DNA of 44,408 bases from Methylotenera sp. (GCA_023259635.1 JALRGX010000055.1:1-44408), one strand, 5' to 3'; shown: positions 33,866 to 42,760, counted from the first letter of the stretch. Numbers and translations are program-made. The notes: generated from the letters alone by a model not told the origin.

Positions 33866-33904
33866 AGTTTGCTCATTTCTTAATCTCAAATATTATAATG
33901 GCTT

Positions 33905-35056
33905 ATGAGTTCATTACCTATTCCTAATGCTGAAGCGCAGGCACATAGCCAGCAACTGGCGACATACATTCAAAACAGAATCATCCAGAACAATGGCTGG
34001 ATATCATTTGCAGAATTTATGCAGATGGCTCTATATGCGCCGGACCTAGGTTATTACAGCGGCGGAGCCAAAAAGTTCGGCATCGGTGGTGATTTTGTTA
34101 CAGCCCCGGAGATTTCTCCCTTATTTGCACAAACACTGGCACAGCAGGCGGCGCAGGTGTTGGCAGAAACCAAAGGCAGCATTCTCGAGCTGGGTGCCGG
34201 CACCGGCAGGCTGGCGGCTGATTTGTTGCTGGCGCTGCAGGCCCTAGAGCAGTTGCCGGTGCAATACTGCATTCTGGAAGTTAGCGCCCACTTACGGCAG
34301 ATTCAGCTTGAGACGTTGCGAGAGATACTCCCGCCAGATGTAATGCAGCGTGTGGTGTGGCTGGATAGCCTGCCACAGGATTTTGTTGGCATGATAGTGG
34401 GCAATGAAGTGCTGGACGCAATTCCTGTCCATTTGATACATAACACGGTACAAGGTTTATGCGAAAGAGGCGTTGCATTCGATGGTGGCTTTATCTGGCA
34501 AGATGAGTCTTTAAATAACGGTAATTTGCATGAGGTGGCCAGTGCGCTGGCGCTGCCGACCGGTTATTTGACTGAGGTATGTCCAGCAGCAACTGGCCTG
34601 ATTGCAAGTCTGGCACAGGCGTTACAGTGTGGCGTTATTATCATGCTGGATTATGGTTTTGCAGCACGTGAGTATTATCATCCGCAGCGTAATAGTGGCA
34701 CGCTGATGTGTCACTACCAGCATTACGCGCATCCTGAGCCGCTGCTGAATGTGGGGTTGCAGGATATTACCGCACACGTTGACTTTACAAGTATTGCGCA
34801 TGCCGGGGTTAATAATGGCCTGGAGTTTTCCGGGTTCTGCAGTCAGGCCGGTTTCCTCATGAATTGCGGTATTCTGGAACTGATGTCAAAAGTATCGCCG
34901 CAGAACATGGCCGAATATGCGCCGCTGGCTGCTGCCGCACAAAAGTTGCTGTCCCCGGCAGAGATGGGTGATTTGTTTAAAGTGATTGCCTTTAGTAAAC
35001 AGTTTGATACCCCGTTGCTAGGTTTTGCTGCAGGCGACAAATCCCATACCTTATGA
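33905..35056 (+). CDS. MidA-family SAM-dependent methyltransferase (COG1565)
   Basis: A 383-residue protein of the family whose eukaryotic member NDUFAF7 (MidA) methylates an arginine of mitochondrial complex I. The characteristic start ISFAEFMQMALYAPDLGYYSGG, a SAM-binding LELGAGTGRLAADLL motif near residue 93, GNEVLDAIPVH near 163 and LDYGFAAREYYHPQRNSGTL near 250 are present. The bacterial substrate is not established. It starts 16 nt from the folM-like TTG on the opposite strand, so the two share a short divergent region. The ATG at 33905 has no strong ribosome binding site. Confidence 0.9.
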   Translation: MSSLPIPNAEAQAHSQQLATYIQNRIIQNNGWISFAEFMQMALYAPDLGYYSGGAKKFGIGGDFVTAPEISPLFAQTLAQQAAQVLAETKGSILELGAGTGRLAADLLLALQALEQLPVQYCILEVSAHLRQIQLETLREILPPDVMQRVVWLDSLPQDFVGMIVGNEVLDAIPVHLIHNTVQGLCERGVAFDGGFIWQDESLNNGNLHEVASALALPTGYLTEVCPAATGLIASLAQALQCGVIIMLDYGFAAREYYHPQRNSGTLMCHYQHYAHPEPLLNVGLQDITAHVDFTSIAHAGVNNGLEFSGFCSQAGFLMNCGILELMSKVSPQNMAEYAPLAAAAQKLLSPAEMGDLFKVIAFSKQFDTPLLGFAAGDKSHTL

Positions 35057-35082
35057 ACATTCACTAAAGTATAATGCGCGCC

Positions 35083-35811
35083 ATGAATGAAATGAATCCA
35101 ACAGAAAACACTCAAACTGAAATAACTCAAGATCAGGGGGCTGGCCAGCGCCGTATACGCAGCTTTGTATTACGGCAAGGCCGCTTAACCAAAGGGCAGG
35201 CGCGCGCGCTGGAAACCGGCTTTCCAAAATACGGTATTACTTATGCGCCTGAACTGATGGACCTCAACGAAAAGTTTGGCCGTGCTGACAGTAAAAAAAT
35301 ACTGGAAATCGGTTTCGGTATGGGTGAAACTACCGCAAAAATTGCACAGACGCTGCAAAACTGTGATTTTCTCGCAGCAGAAGTGCATACGCCTGGTGTC
35401 GGCGCGCTGTTAAAGCTGATAGAAGAGTCTGCGCTTACTAACATACGTGTGATTCAGCATGATGTAGTCGAAGTGTTGCAGAACATGCTTGCTGATAGCA
35501 GCCTGGATGGCGTGCATATTTTCTTTCCTGATCCCTGGCATAAAAAGCGCCATCACAAGCGGCGCCTGATACAGGCGGAATTTATAAAACTGCTATGCAG
35601 TAAACTGAAAACTGGCGGTTACATTCATGTGGCGACTGATTGGCAGGAATACGCAGAATGGGTGCTGGAAGTGTTGAGCGCAGAACCGCAACTGCAGAAC
35701 ACCGCTAAGGATTATGCAGAAAAACCTGCCTATCGCCCGCTGACCAAGTTTGAAAATCGTGGTATCAAGTTGGGGCATGGGGTTTGGGATATGGTGTTCA
35801 AAAGGGCTTAG
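35083..35811 (+). CDS. trmB: tRNA (guanine-N7)-methyltransferase
   Basis: A protein of about 242 residues that makes m7G46 in tRNA. The SAM motif [14 protein letters not shown] and the [16 protein letters not shown] motif with the catalytic Asp are TrmB signatures, and the C-terminal [11 protein letters not shown]-like block binds tRNA. The frame also opens at an ATG at 35074, but TATAAT occupies 35070-35075 and overlaps that codon. If this is the -10 box, transcription would begin at or next to the ATG at 35083, giving a leaderless message; no -35 box could be recognised. The conserved fold starts after about 30 variable residues, so the start choice does not affect function. Confidence 0.93.
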   Translation: MNEMNPTENTQTEITQDQGAGQRRIRSFVLRQGRLTKGQARALETGFPKYGITYAPELMDLNEKFGRADSKKILEIGFGMGETTAKIAQTLQNCDFLAAEVHTPGVGALLKLIEESALTNIRVIQHDVVEVLQNMLADSSLDGVHIFFPDPWHKKRHHKRRLIQAEFIKLLCSKLKTGGYIHVATDWQEYAEWVLEVLSAEPQLQNTAKDYAEKPAYRPLTKFENRGIKLGHGVWDMVFKRA

Positions 35812-35818
35812 CAATGTG

Positions 35819-35879
35819 TCCATGCATGAGAAGTTTCATGCGTGGAGTGATTGTTGGTCTTAGCGCTTAAATTTAAGCG
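35819..35879. repeat. Hairpin and palindrome between trmB and engB
   Basis: TCCATGCATGA and TCATGCGTGGA (35819-35846) pair over 11 bp with one G-T wobble around a 6-nt loop. A separate perfect 16-bp palindrome CGCTTAAATTTAAGCG lies at 35864-35879 and covers the engB stop. Both are plausible transcript-end structures for the convergent genes, but neither has a clear U-tract. Confidence 0.45.
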
Positions 35880-36526
35880 GATTCTTGCGGTGCAGATTCG
35901 ATTTCTGCATCATCTTCATCGGCAAATAGCCATTTTCCGATCACTTTCTCTGCTTCTTCCACGCCTTGTTTCTTTAAGCTGGAGAACAGCTGAACAGTAC
36001 ATTCACTATTGTAGTTCTTGCCCCAGTTATCATTGAGTTCCTTGCGTACTTTATTCAGTGTCAGGGAGGCTTCCCCGCGTGAAAGTTTGTCGGACTTGGT
36101 TAGCAGTACATGTACAGGCTTGCCGCTCGGGCAGAACCAGTCCAGCATCTGGCGGTCGAGTGGGGTGAGCGGGTGGCGGCTATCCATCACCAATACCAAT
36201 CCGCCTAAACTCGAGCGCTCACTTAAATAGCGTGCCAGAACATTTTGCCAGTGCGCACGCATTGCTTCAGGAACTTTGGCATAACCGTAACCGGGTAAGT
36301 CCACCAGGTGCCTGTCATTGCCCAGCGTAAAAAAGTTGATGAGTTGCGTACGTCCAGGCTGCTTACTTACGAATGCCAGGCGGTTGTGATTGGCAAGGGT
36401 GTTGAGTGCGCTGGATTTGCCTGCGTTGGAACGGCCTGCAAAGGCAACCTCAATGCCGCTGGCCGGTGGCAGGTCACGTAAGTGGTGTGCTGAGATAAAA
36501 AATGTGGCGTTTTGAAACAAAGGCAT
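35873..36526 (-). CDS. engB: Ribosome biogenesis GTP-binding protein EngB/YsxC
   Basis: A 217-residue essential GTPase of the TrmE-Era-EngA-EngB family that acts in large-subunit ribosome assembly. G1 is GRSNAGKSS (31-39), G3 is DLPGYGYA, G4 is TKSD, and the C-terminal region is acidic. The length and order match YihA of E. coli (210). Start: ATG 36526 with a GGA purine box eight nucleotides upstream. It is divergent from the cytochrome c4 gene, an arrangement conserved in betaproteobacteria. Confidence 0.95.
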   Translation of the reverse strand: MPLFQNATFFISAHHLRDLPPASGIEVAFAGRSNAGKSSALNTLANHNRLAFVSKQPGRTQLINFFTLGNDRHLVDLPGYGYAKVPEAMRAHWQNVLARYLSERSSLGGLVLVMDSRHPLTPLDRQMLDWFCPSGKPVHVLLTKSDKLSRGEASLTLNKVRKELNDNWGKNYNSECTVQLFSSLKKQGVEEAEKVIGKWLFADEDDAEIESAPQESA

Positions 36527-36636
36527 AAAAATCCAATTCTGTAGGACGGGTATTCTTCAAACATTAATATGCTGGCTATTTGTTAAATTACAATGTTAAG
36601 TGCGAGCGTATTTTTGATTATTTGAATGAATTGCTG

Positions 36637-36663
36637 TATTCGTGAAAAATGCTATCACGAATA
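36637..36663. promoter_or_regulatory. 9-9-9 inverted repeat upstream of cytochrome c4
   Basis: TATTCGTGA and TCACGAATA form perfect 9-bp arms around a 9-nt spacer. The repeat ends 59 nt before the cytochrome gene start and about 111 nt before the engB start. The centre-to-centre spacing of about two helix turns fits a dimeric regulator. The regulator is unknown. Confidence 0.45.
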
Positions 36664-36722
36664 GTAGTTTTTCGCTAAAATAGCGCGTTAATTAGTTGAA
36701 TAATTTAGATTTAGGAGCGGTA

Positions 36723-37334
36723 ATGCAATTTCGTCATTTAGCGTGGTTAGTATCCAGTCTTATGTTAACAATATCTGTTGAGGCGCTTGCAGAAGCCCCT
36801 GCACAAAAAACTGTAGAGCAGACTGTGAATACCGTATGTGCAGCCTGCCATGCGGCAGATGGTAACAGTGTGGTTACGCTGAATCCAAAACTGGCAGGTC
36901 AGCATCCTGAGTACCTCGAAAAACAATTGACGGAATTCAAGTCGGGCAAGCGTGCAAATGCTGTGATGTCTGGCATGGCTGCCTCGTTAAGTGATGCGGA
37001 AATTAAAGAGCTGGCAGCTTATTTTGCTGCTAAAAAACTAAATCCTGGTCAGGCTGCAACAAATGGCGCAGGTTCTGTGGGTGAAAAGATTTATCGCGGT
37101 GGAGTAGCAGCAACTGGCGTGCCTGCCTGTGCGGCTTGTCATGGCCCTAATGGTGCTGGCCTGCCTAAACAATTCCCACGCTTGGGTGGCCAACATGCAG
37201 ATTACACATTGGCACAACTGAAAGCGTTCCGCACAGGTGAGCGTACAAACGCACCGATGATGATGGCGATCGCGGTAAAAATGACCGATGCTGAAATGGC
37301 GGCGGTGGCTGACTATATTCAGGGTCTACGTTAA
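36723..37334 (+). CDS. Dihaem cytochrome c4
   Basis: A 203-residue exported protein with a signal peptide (about residues 1-22, cleavage near ALAEA) and two class-I c-type haem sites, CAACH at 39-43 and CAACH at 136-140. The conserved LAGQHPEYLEKQL and LGGQHADYTLAQL blocks mark the tandem cytochrome c4 fold. Cytochrome c4 carries electrons from the bc1 complex to terminal oxidases in the periplasm. The frame opens upstream at 36696, but the ATG at 36723 has AGGAG six nucleotides ahead and begins the signal peptide, so it is chosen. It precedes resB-ccsB, which attach its haem, after a terminator. Confidence 0.92.
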   Translation: MQFRHLAWLVSSLMLTISVEALAEAPAQKTVEQTVNTVCAACHAADGNSVVTLNPKLAGQHPEYLEKQLTEFKSGKRANAVMSGMAASLSDAEIKELAAYFAAKKLNPGQAATNGAGSVGEKIYRGGVAATGVPACAACHGPNGAGLPKQFPRLGGQHADYTLAQLKAFRTGERTNAPMMMAIAVKMTDAEMAAVADYIQGLR

Positions 37335-37349
37335 TTTAATCTGTTGGGG

Positions 37350-37380
37350 ATAAGGGTAGCATGCGCTACCCTTATTTTTT
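37350..37380 (+). terminator. Intrinsic terminator after cytochrome c4
   Basis: ATAAGGGTAGC pairs perfectly with GCTACCCTTAT over 11 bp around an ATGC loop, followed by six T residues. It starts 16 nt after the cytochrome stop and separates it from resB. Confidence 0.92.
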
Positions 37381-37429
37381 GATGCTGATGAATATCAGCC
37401 CGGACCGATGTAGGTTTTTTTAACTGTTG

Positions 37430-37455
37430 ATTGGCAACTATATCTAATTGGCAAC
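37430..37455. repeat. Direct repeat ATTGGCAAC upstream of resB
   Basis: The 9-mer ATTGGCAAC occurs at 37430-37438 and 37447-37455, 17 nt apart, in the 270-nt gap between cytochrome c4 and resB. It is too short to be sure. It may be a tandem binding site. Confidence 0.3.
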
Positions 37456-37604
37456 GGTCTTAAACAACACAACAAACTTATGGGCATTTCTATAAATAGA
37501 TTTTTTGGCGCATTACTGCGTTGCGTGCTATTGCATTCCAAACTTTGCATTTATGGAAGCACCCATTTTAATGCTTTATATTTCTCTTTTTAGAGTGCTG
37601 TATT

Positions 37605-39569
37605 TTGAATCCGAAACTATCATTTTCTAGAAACTTCCTTGACTTGCTGAGCTCGATGCGCTTTGCTGTCAGCCTCTTAAGCGTATTGGGCATCGCCTCG
37701 GTTATTGGTACGGTATTGAAGCAGAATGAACCATACGAAAATTACATTATCAAATTTGGCCAGTTCTGGTTCGGGCTATTTGAACAATTGGGCCTGTATG
37801 ATGTTTATCACAGCGGCTGGTTTCTGCTGATTTTACTGTTTCTGGTGATTTCAACCAGTCTGTGTATTTACCGTAATACACCATCGATGCTTAAAGAGTG
37901 GCGTACCTTTAAAGAGCATGCTACTGAAAAGTCACTCAATGCTTTCAGTCATCAGGAAACATACGCTACGAATGCAACACCAGATGAATTGAAACAGAAA
38001 CTGACACAATTCTTGGTCGCAAAAGGCTTCCAATTCAAATTCAGAACACAGGAAAATGGCAGCGAATTGATTGCTGCCAAGGCCGGTACACACCAGCGCT
38101 GGGGGTATATTTTTACGCACGTTGCGATGGTCGTGATCCTGTTTGGCGGTTTGCTGGATGGTAATTTACCTTTTAAAATCCAGGAAATCCTGGGCCATAA
38201 GCGCATAGAAACGCTGGATATCCCGGAAAATCAGGTGCCGCCCGAGAGTAGGCTTGGTATTCATAATCCCTCGTTTAGGGCCAACATGACCTTGCCAGAG
38301 GGCACAAGTGACAATGTTGCCTTTGTTCGTGTGCGTGACGGGTATCTGGTACAGGAATTGCCATTCAGGGTGGCATTAAAAGACTTTCGTATCGAGCACT
38401 ATGCGACAGGTCAACCCAAGTCATTCGAGAGTGACCTGGTGATTATGGATCCTGACTTGAAGGAACCAATCACCAAAACAATCAGTGTGAATCATCCATT
38501 AACCTACAAGGGTATCGCAATTTACCAATCCGATTTCCAGGACGGCGGTACCAAACTGAACTTTAAAGTTTGGAATCTGTTTGCGCCGAATGCTGAAGCG
38601 CAACCATTGGCTGGTACTATTTTCCAGAAGGGTGTTTTGGGGCAGGGAGATGCAGCCTTGAAAGTTGAATTTAATGATTTCCGTAAATTCAATATCATTA
38701 ATATGTCGCCGGATGGCAAGGGCAAGCCGCATAATGTAGGCCCCAATATTACTTACAAACTGCGCGACAATCGCGGTCAGGCGGTAGAATATGTTAACTA
38801 TATGCAGCCGATGCAGATTGATGGCAGGCATTATTTCATTACCGGCATGCGTGAAACGGTGCAGGATGAATTCCGCTATTTAAGAATTCCTGTAGACAGT
38901 GATTTAAGCCTGAATGGTTTTATGAATTTCAGGGCGGTAATGCTGGATGCTTCAAAATACCAGGAAATTGCACATCGCATCGCAAACAATTCCCTGGACG
39001 TTAAAAGAGATTCCGCAGTCAGAAAGCAGTTTGAAACCAGCGTCGTGCAATTACTGTCTATTTTTGCAAAAGGCGGTTATAGCGGTGTGGCGCAGGTAAT
39101 TGAGAAAAGCGTACCGGAAAACGAACGCGAAGCCGTTGCCAGAACTTATATCAAAATGATCAGTGTTGCGGCGTTTGAGGCATATAACATGGCACTGGAG
39201 GCTAATGGCAAACCTGTGTTGGCTAGCAATACCGATACCGAGACCCTGCTGCGTGATAGTTTGAATGCGTTCAGCGACATCTTCTTTTTTGGTGCGCCGT
39301 ATTACCTGCAATTGGATCAATACGAGCATAAAGAGGCTAGTGGATTGCAGCTTACAAAATCCCCGGGCCAGAAGTGGGTTTACTTGGGTTCTGTTTTGCT
39401 GGTGCTGGGTATTTTTGCCATGATGTATATCCGCGAAAGGCGCATCTGGCTGTCAATCAGGCCGCATAAGAAGCAGGTGCATTTTGCGATGGCATCAAAT
39501 CGCAAAAACCTGGATTTTGAAAAAGAGTTTAATTTATACCGCGAACAGCTGAGAAGCTTAATTGGCTAA
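37605..39569 (+). CDS. resB: Cytochrome c biogenesis protein ResB (System II)
   Basis: A 654-residue membrane protein that with CcsB exports haem and attaches it to apocytochromes c. It shows the ResB layout: hydrophobic helices near residues 18-40, 60-85 and 165-185, a large periplasmic domain (about 190-600), and a final helix near 600-625. The N-terminal FLDLLSSMRFAVSLL and ASVIGTVLKQNEPYENY are typical, and the size fits betaproteobacterial forms (650-700). The start is TTG 37605 with only a weak AGAG box. The next in-frame ATG, in SSMRF, would cut into the first helix. It lies 19 nt before ccsB. Confidence 0.95.
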   Translation: MNPKLSFSRNFLDLLSSMRFAVSLLSVLGIASVIGTVLKQNEPYENYIIKFGQFWFGLFEQLGLYDVYHSGWFLLILLFLVISTSLCIYRNTPSMLKEWRTFKEHATEKSLNAFSHQETYATNATPDELKQKLTQFLVAKGFQFKFRTQENGSELIAAKAGTHQRWGYIFTHVAMVVILFGGLLDGNLPFKIQEILGHKRIETLDIPENQVPPESRLGIHNPSFRANMTLPEGTSDNVAFVRVRDGYLVQELPFRVALKDFRIEHYATGQPKSFESDLVIMDPDLKEPITKTISVNHPLTYKGIAIYQSDFQDGGTKLNFKVWNLFAPNAEAQPLAGTIFQKGVLGQGDAALKVEFNDFRKFNIINMSPDGKGKPHNVGPNITYKLRDNRGQAVEYVNYMQPMQIDGRHYFITGMRETVQDEFRYLRIPVDSDLSLNGFMNFRAVMLDASKYQEIAHRIANNSLDVKRDSAVRKQFETSVVQLLSIFAKGGYSGVAQVIEKSVPENEREAVARTYIKMISVAAFEAYNMALEANGKPVLASNTDTETLLRDSLNAFSDIFFFGAPYYLQLDQYEHKEASGLQLTKSPGQKWVYLGSVLLVLGIFAMMYIRERRIWLSIRPHKKQVHFAMASNRKNLDFEKEFNLYREQLRSLIG

Positions 39570-39588
39570 GGAATGTTAAGGAATATAT

Positions 39589-40734
39589 ATGAATAACAGC
39601 TCACTGGAATATCAACAAAAAACGCTATTACAGCGGTTGAATTCGCAGGATTGGCTATATGCAATTGTGATTTTTGCAGGTTCAATCTTTGCCTATACCA
39701 AATATGCGCAGTATATGGATATCTACGAAACTGTATTCCTATTTGGCGCGGCAGCTTTGGCTAGTTACTTAGGATGGCAGTGGAAAACGTTAGGTAAGTT
39801 AGTGCTTGCTGTTGGTGTTATTAGCCTATTTTCTATCAGTCTGTATGACGGTGATCAGGCACGAGCAACACAGCTATTTTTACTTAAATTCCTGATTTCC
39901 AGCCAGTCTGCCATTATGTGGATGAACGTATTGTTTGTATTGGCGATGATGGTTTATTGGTTTGCTTTATACAAACGCAGTGAGTTTGCCGGCAAGTTTG
40001 CATCTGCTTTAACATGGTCAGCAGTGCTGTTTGGTTTTGTTGGCTTAATGGTGCGCTGGTATGAATCTTATTTAATTGCACCGGATGTCGGGCATATTCC
40101 GATTAGCAATCTATATGAAGTGTTCATTCTGTTTTGCTTGATTACCGCCTTACTTTACCTGCATTACGAGCAGAAACTGAATACCAAACAGCTGGGTGGT
40201 TTTGTACTGTTGGTAATTAATGCGGCTGTGGGCTTTATTCTCTGGTATACCTTCGATCGCCAGGCTAACCACATTCAACCGCTGGTACCTGCATTGCAAA
40301 GTTACTGGATGAAAATACACGTGCCTGCCAATTTTGTGGGATATGGTGCCTTTTCATTGGCAGCCATGGTTGCAGCAGCTTACTTGCTTGTGAATAAAGG
40401 TGTATTGTCATCACGTTTGCCCAGCCTCGATGTGCTGGATGATTTAATGTACAAATCCATAGCGGTAGGCTTTGCCTTTTTTACTATTGCGACTATCCTG
40501 GGTGCAATGTGGGCGGCTGAAGCATGGGGCGGTTACTGGAGTTGGGATCCAAAAGAGACTTGGGCACTCATTGTCTGGCTCAATTATGCCGCGTGGTTGC
40601 ATCTACGTATGGTTAAAGGTTTGCGTGGGCCATTGCTGGCATGGTGGGCGTTAATTGGCCTGCTGGTTACAACCTTTGCTTTCCTGGGGGTAAACATGTT
40701 CTTGAGTGGCCTGCATTCTTACGGCACACTTTAA
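39589..40734 (+). CDS. ccsB: Cytochrome c biogenesis protein CcsB/CcsA (System II)
   Basis: A 381-residue polytopic protein that with ResB forms the haem export and cytochrome c synthetase complex. The tryptophan-rich WWD-type motif WGGYWSWDPKETWAL is near residue 310, and histidines that could axially bind haem lie in neighbouring loops (MKIHVPANFVGYG, near 242). About eight hydrophobic helices are visible, and the last ends with a LSGLHSYGTL tail. The assignment is firm from the motif and from the resB neighbour. A strong terminator follows ten nucleotides after the stop. Confidence 0.95.
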   Translation: MNNSSLEYQQKTLLQRLNSQDWLYAIVIFAGSIFAYTKYAQYMDIYETVFLFGAAALASYLGWQWKTLGKLVLAVGVISLFSISLYDGDQARATQLFLLKFLISSQSAIMWMNVLFVLAMMVYWFALYKRSEFAGKFASALTWSAVLFGFVGLMVRWYESYLIAPDVGHIPISNLYEVFILFCLITALLYLHYEQKLNTKQLGGFVLLVINAAVGFILWYTFDRQANHIQPLVPALQSYWMKIHVPANFVGYGAFSLAAMVAAAYLLVNKGVLSSRLPSLDVLDDLMYKSIAVGFAFFTIATILGAMWAAEAWGGYWSWDPKETWALIVWLNYAAWLHLRMVKGLRGPLLAWWALIGLLVTTFAFLGVNMFLSGLHSYGTL

Positions 40735-40743
40735 ATGATGTCG

Positions 40744-40781
40744 AATAGACAAGGGCGAAATTTTCGCCCTTGTCTATTTTT
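40744..40781 (+). terminator. Intrinsic terminator after ccsB
   Basis: AATAGACAAGGGCGAAA (40744-40760) pairs perfectly with its complement (40762-40778), closing with an AATT-type turn, and five T residues follow. It ends the resB-ccsB operon. IS-derived sequence begins only a few nucleotides downstream. Confidence 0.92.
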
Positions 40782-40789
40782 AAATTTTA

Positions 40790-41595
40790 AAAACACATTT
40801 ATAGAAAACAGGAAGGAATATCATAGTGTTGCCGTGCTTGTAGACTGTTGGGCGAACATTGCAGTGGTTTTTACGGTTGGAGGCACAAACCTGAATCAAA
40901 CCAAAGCGAGGAAGATCGACGTTAATTCAGTTTAATTAAAGAATCGTTCAAGGCTAGTCAAGGTATTTGTGGCAGCAATAGCACCCTTTGTGATTTAAGA
41001 GAGCTTGGCGAAACTTGCGGCGTGTAACGTGTTGTGAGAACCATGCGTGAGAACAAAATCGCTGAGCCACGGGGTTACAAATCGCACTGGTTTCATTATC
41101 ACCAACCCAGCGAAAGCTGCGCCTAATTGCTTATCACAACAGTTTACTATACATACACCTGATGGAACCTGTGTAACTGCCATTACCCATAATCTCACCT
41201 TTCAAGGTTGGCTATATTTGGCTTTTGTGCTGGGTATATTCTCTCGCAAAGTTATTGATGAAGTCCACCTCGGCTAACGATCGTACTGGACGCCATTCTT
41301 ATGGCGGTATGGCGATGTAGATAGACAAAACCATTTAGATCAGGGGTCACTAAATTGCAGTGATGAATGAAAGTAATACTGTGAGTAGCAACAACTACAG
41401 GCCAGGATAAGCCAAAGAGGCAATTGTTATGACAATATAGTTGCGGAATCATTTTTTAGCAGCTTAAAGAAGGAAAGAATCCGCAACCATGTGTAACATA
41501 CATGAGATAAAGCACGTGCTGATATTTTTGATGATATCGAAATGTTATATAACAGAGCTAGATGTAATTCATTCCCAAATGAAATAACTCCTTAA
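40790..41595 (+). pseudogene. Decayed IS3-family transposase (orfB) remnant
   Basis: Piecewise translation recovers a near-complete IS3-type OrfB interrupted by frameshifts and stops. In order it shows FIENRKEYHSVAV (from 40798), a shift to CRLLGEHCSGFYGWRHKPES, a stop at 40923, DLRELGETCG, a stop at 41025, RTMREN, a shift, GWLYLAFVLGIFSRKVI (about 41207-41257), a shift at 41280 giving VLDAILMAVW, then HLDQGS and RGNCYDNIVAESFFSSLKKE to 41595. The first catalytic Asp (expected TDIT) is now Ala (TAIT), while the second Asp and the final Glu survive. No OrfA is visible upstream, where the ccsB terminator begins. A short 3' sequence at 41601-41631 may be the remnant right end. This is clearly non-functional and old. 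Confidence 0.9.
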
Positions 41596-41975
41596 ACATT
41601 TAAGATGTCTGGTGAAAATAAGGCCAGGTGCTACTAAATCGTGGGTAGTACATTCGAAAATTTAAACTTAGAAGTAACTTAGGGAGCCGGGAGTTTTTCA
41701 TTTTTATTCATACGGTCAGATGATAGTTGAAGTCTGTTCGCATTGAGTTTGTCGAGATATCAATGGATGGATGCATCGCTAACGACAAGCTTAGGCCGAA
41801 AGGAAATTGATACTTCGATCGGGCCGGAACAATAGTTTAGATGAGTGTTTTAAGATTGCGTGCCACTTTTAAAATATTTTCATATAGATGAGATGTTGTT
41901 TTTTTATAAATAAAAAAAATGATAATATTAGTTTCAGATTAATTCGGGGGAACACATCCTGTTGGATGTGTGTGT
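41596..41975. other. Gene-free stretch before the ParA-type gene, possible second IS remnant
   Basis: No intact frame was found in these 380 nt. A possible fragment of an IS5-type transposase lies around 41750-41845 (translations SMDG and DRAGT in one frame), but the match is weak. A GATAAT box at 41921-41926 after an A/T-rich track and a hairpin at 41952-41971 are probably the promoter and leader of the next gene. Confidence 0.4.
41952..41971 (+). promoter_or_regulatory. Leader hairpin that covers the ribosome binding site of the ParA-type gene
   Basis: ACACATCC and GGATGTGT pair over 8 bp around a TGTT loop. The only plausible Shine-Dalgarno element, GGA (41964-41966), lies in the right arm, 9 nt before the ATG at 41976. 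Folding would hide it, which suggests translational control or low basal translation. A GTG at 41970 lies in the same frame and also inside the hairpin. Confidence 0.5.
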
Positions 41976-42740
41976 ATGACTAGAATCGCAATCATGAATC
42001 AAAAAGGTGGTGTCGGTAAGACAACCACAGCTTTAAATTTGTCCGCAGCTATTTATCGTTGCGGCGGCAATTCAATGATGCTGGATATGGATCCGCAGGC
42101 GCATTTAACAAGCGCGCATCCCGCACCGGTGAATAATTCCGAGGCTAGCCTTTTTGGCTTTTATCAAAATAACCTGCCATTAAACCAGCTGCTTATTGAG
42201 TGGGATAATGTTGGAAAATTAATATGTTCCCACAGGGAGCTCATTAAAGTTGAAACCAGCTTTGGTAAAGGGCCTTCGATTTTGAATCGCTTAAAAATCG
42301 GGTTAAGTGATTTAGAAAGCGATCAACCTGGATTGGTGACCCTGATTGATTCCTCTCCAAACTTGGGCGTACTTACATTAAGTGCAATTTTTGCTGCCGA
42401 CCTTGTTATTATTCCTATTTCTTCAGACTTTCTTTCGATTAACGGCGCAAAGAAAATCGAGCATACTTTGAATGCCTTGGAGAAGGTACTCAAGAAGAGG
42501 GTGGAAAGACGTTACCTGTTAACCAAGTATGATAAAAGGCGGCAGATGTCTTCGCAGGTTTTTAATATAGCAAAAACGTATTTTGGTGAAGATGTGCTTG
42601 ATTTGGTTATCAGTGAGAATGTAGATCTGGCCAAGAGCATCAATGAGGGTAAAGATATTTTCAGTTATAACAGTAAATGTACCGGCGCCCTGAATTACAG
42701 TGAGCTTTATCAGCATTTACTAAGTCAGCAATTGATATAA
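41976..42740 (+). CDS. Orphan ParA/Soj-type ATPase
   Basis: A 254-residue deviant-Walker ATPase. The KGGVGKTT motif is at residues 10-17, followed by a LDMDPQAHLT switch motif and a DSSPNLG segment. No N-terminal helix-turn-helix is present, so it is the short Soj/chromosomal type rather than a P1-type plasmid ParA. No parB, centromere repeats or replication gene was seen nearby. It may place a protein complex, plasmid remnant or accessory structure. Its setting, beside an IS remnant and exported proteins, suggests an accessory locus. A GTG start two codons upstream is possible. Confidence 0.85.
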   Translation: MTRIAIMNQKGGVGKTTTALNLSAAIYRCGGNSMMLDMDPQAHLTSAHPAPVNNSEASLFGFYQNNLPLNQLLIEWDNVGKLICSHRELIKVETSFGKGPSILNRLKIGLSDLESDQPGLVTLIDSSPNLGVLTLSAIFAADLVIIPISSDFLSINGAKKIEHTLNALEKVLKKRVERRYLLTKYDKRRQMSSQVFNIAKTYFGEDVLDLVISENVDLAKSINEGKDIFSYNSKCTGALNYSELYQHLLSQQLI

Positions 42741-42760
42741 ACAAGCTCACCCCCCAACTG

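Noticed and set aside
40735-40935. 66-residue frame right after ccsB
   Set aside because: It begins inside the ccsB terminator. Its only meaningful part (FIENRKEYHSVAV) is the start of the decayed IS3 transposase, so it is listed within the pseudogene.
41047-41277. 76-residue frame with GWLYLAFVLGIFSRKVI
   Set aside because: It is a frame fragment of the transposase pseudogene, not a gene of its own.
41976-42740. Plasmid or integrative-element partition module
   Set aside because: The ParA-type gene alone is not enough. No parB, replication gene, integrase or attachment-site repeats were seen.
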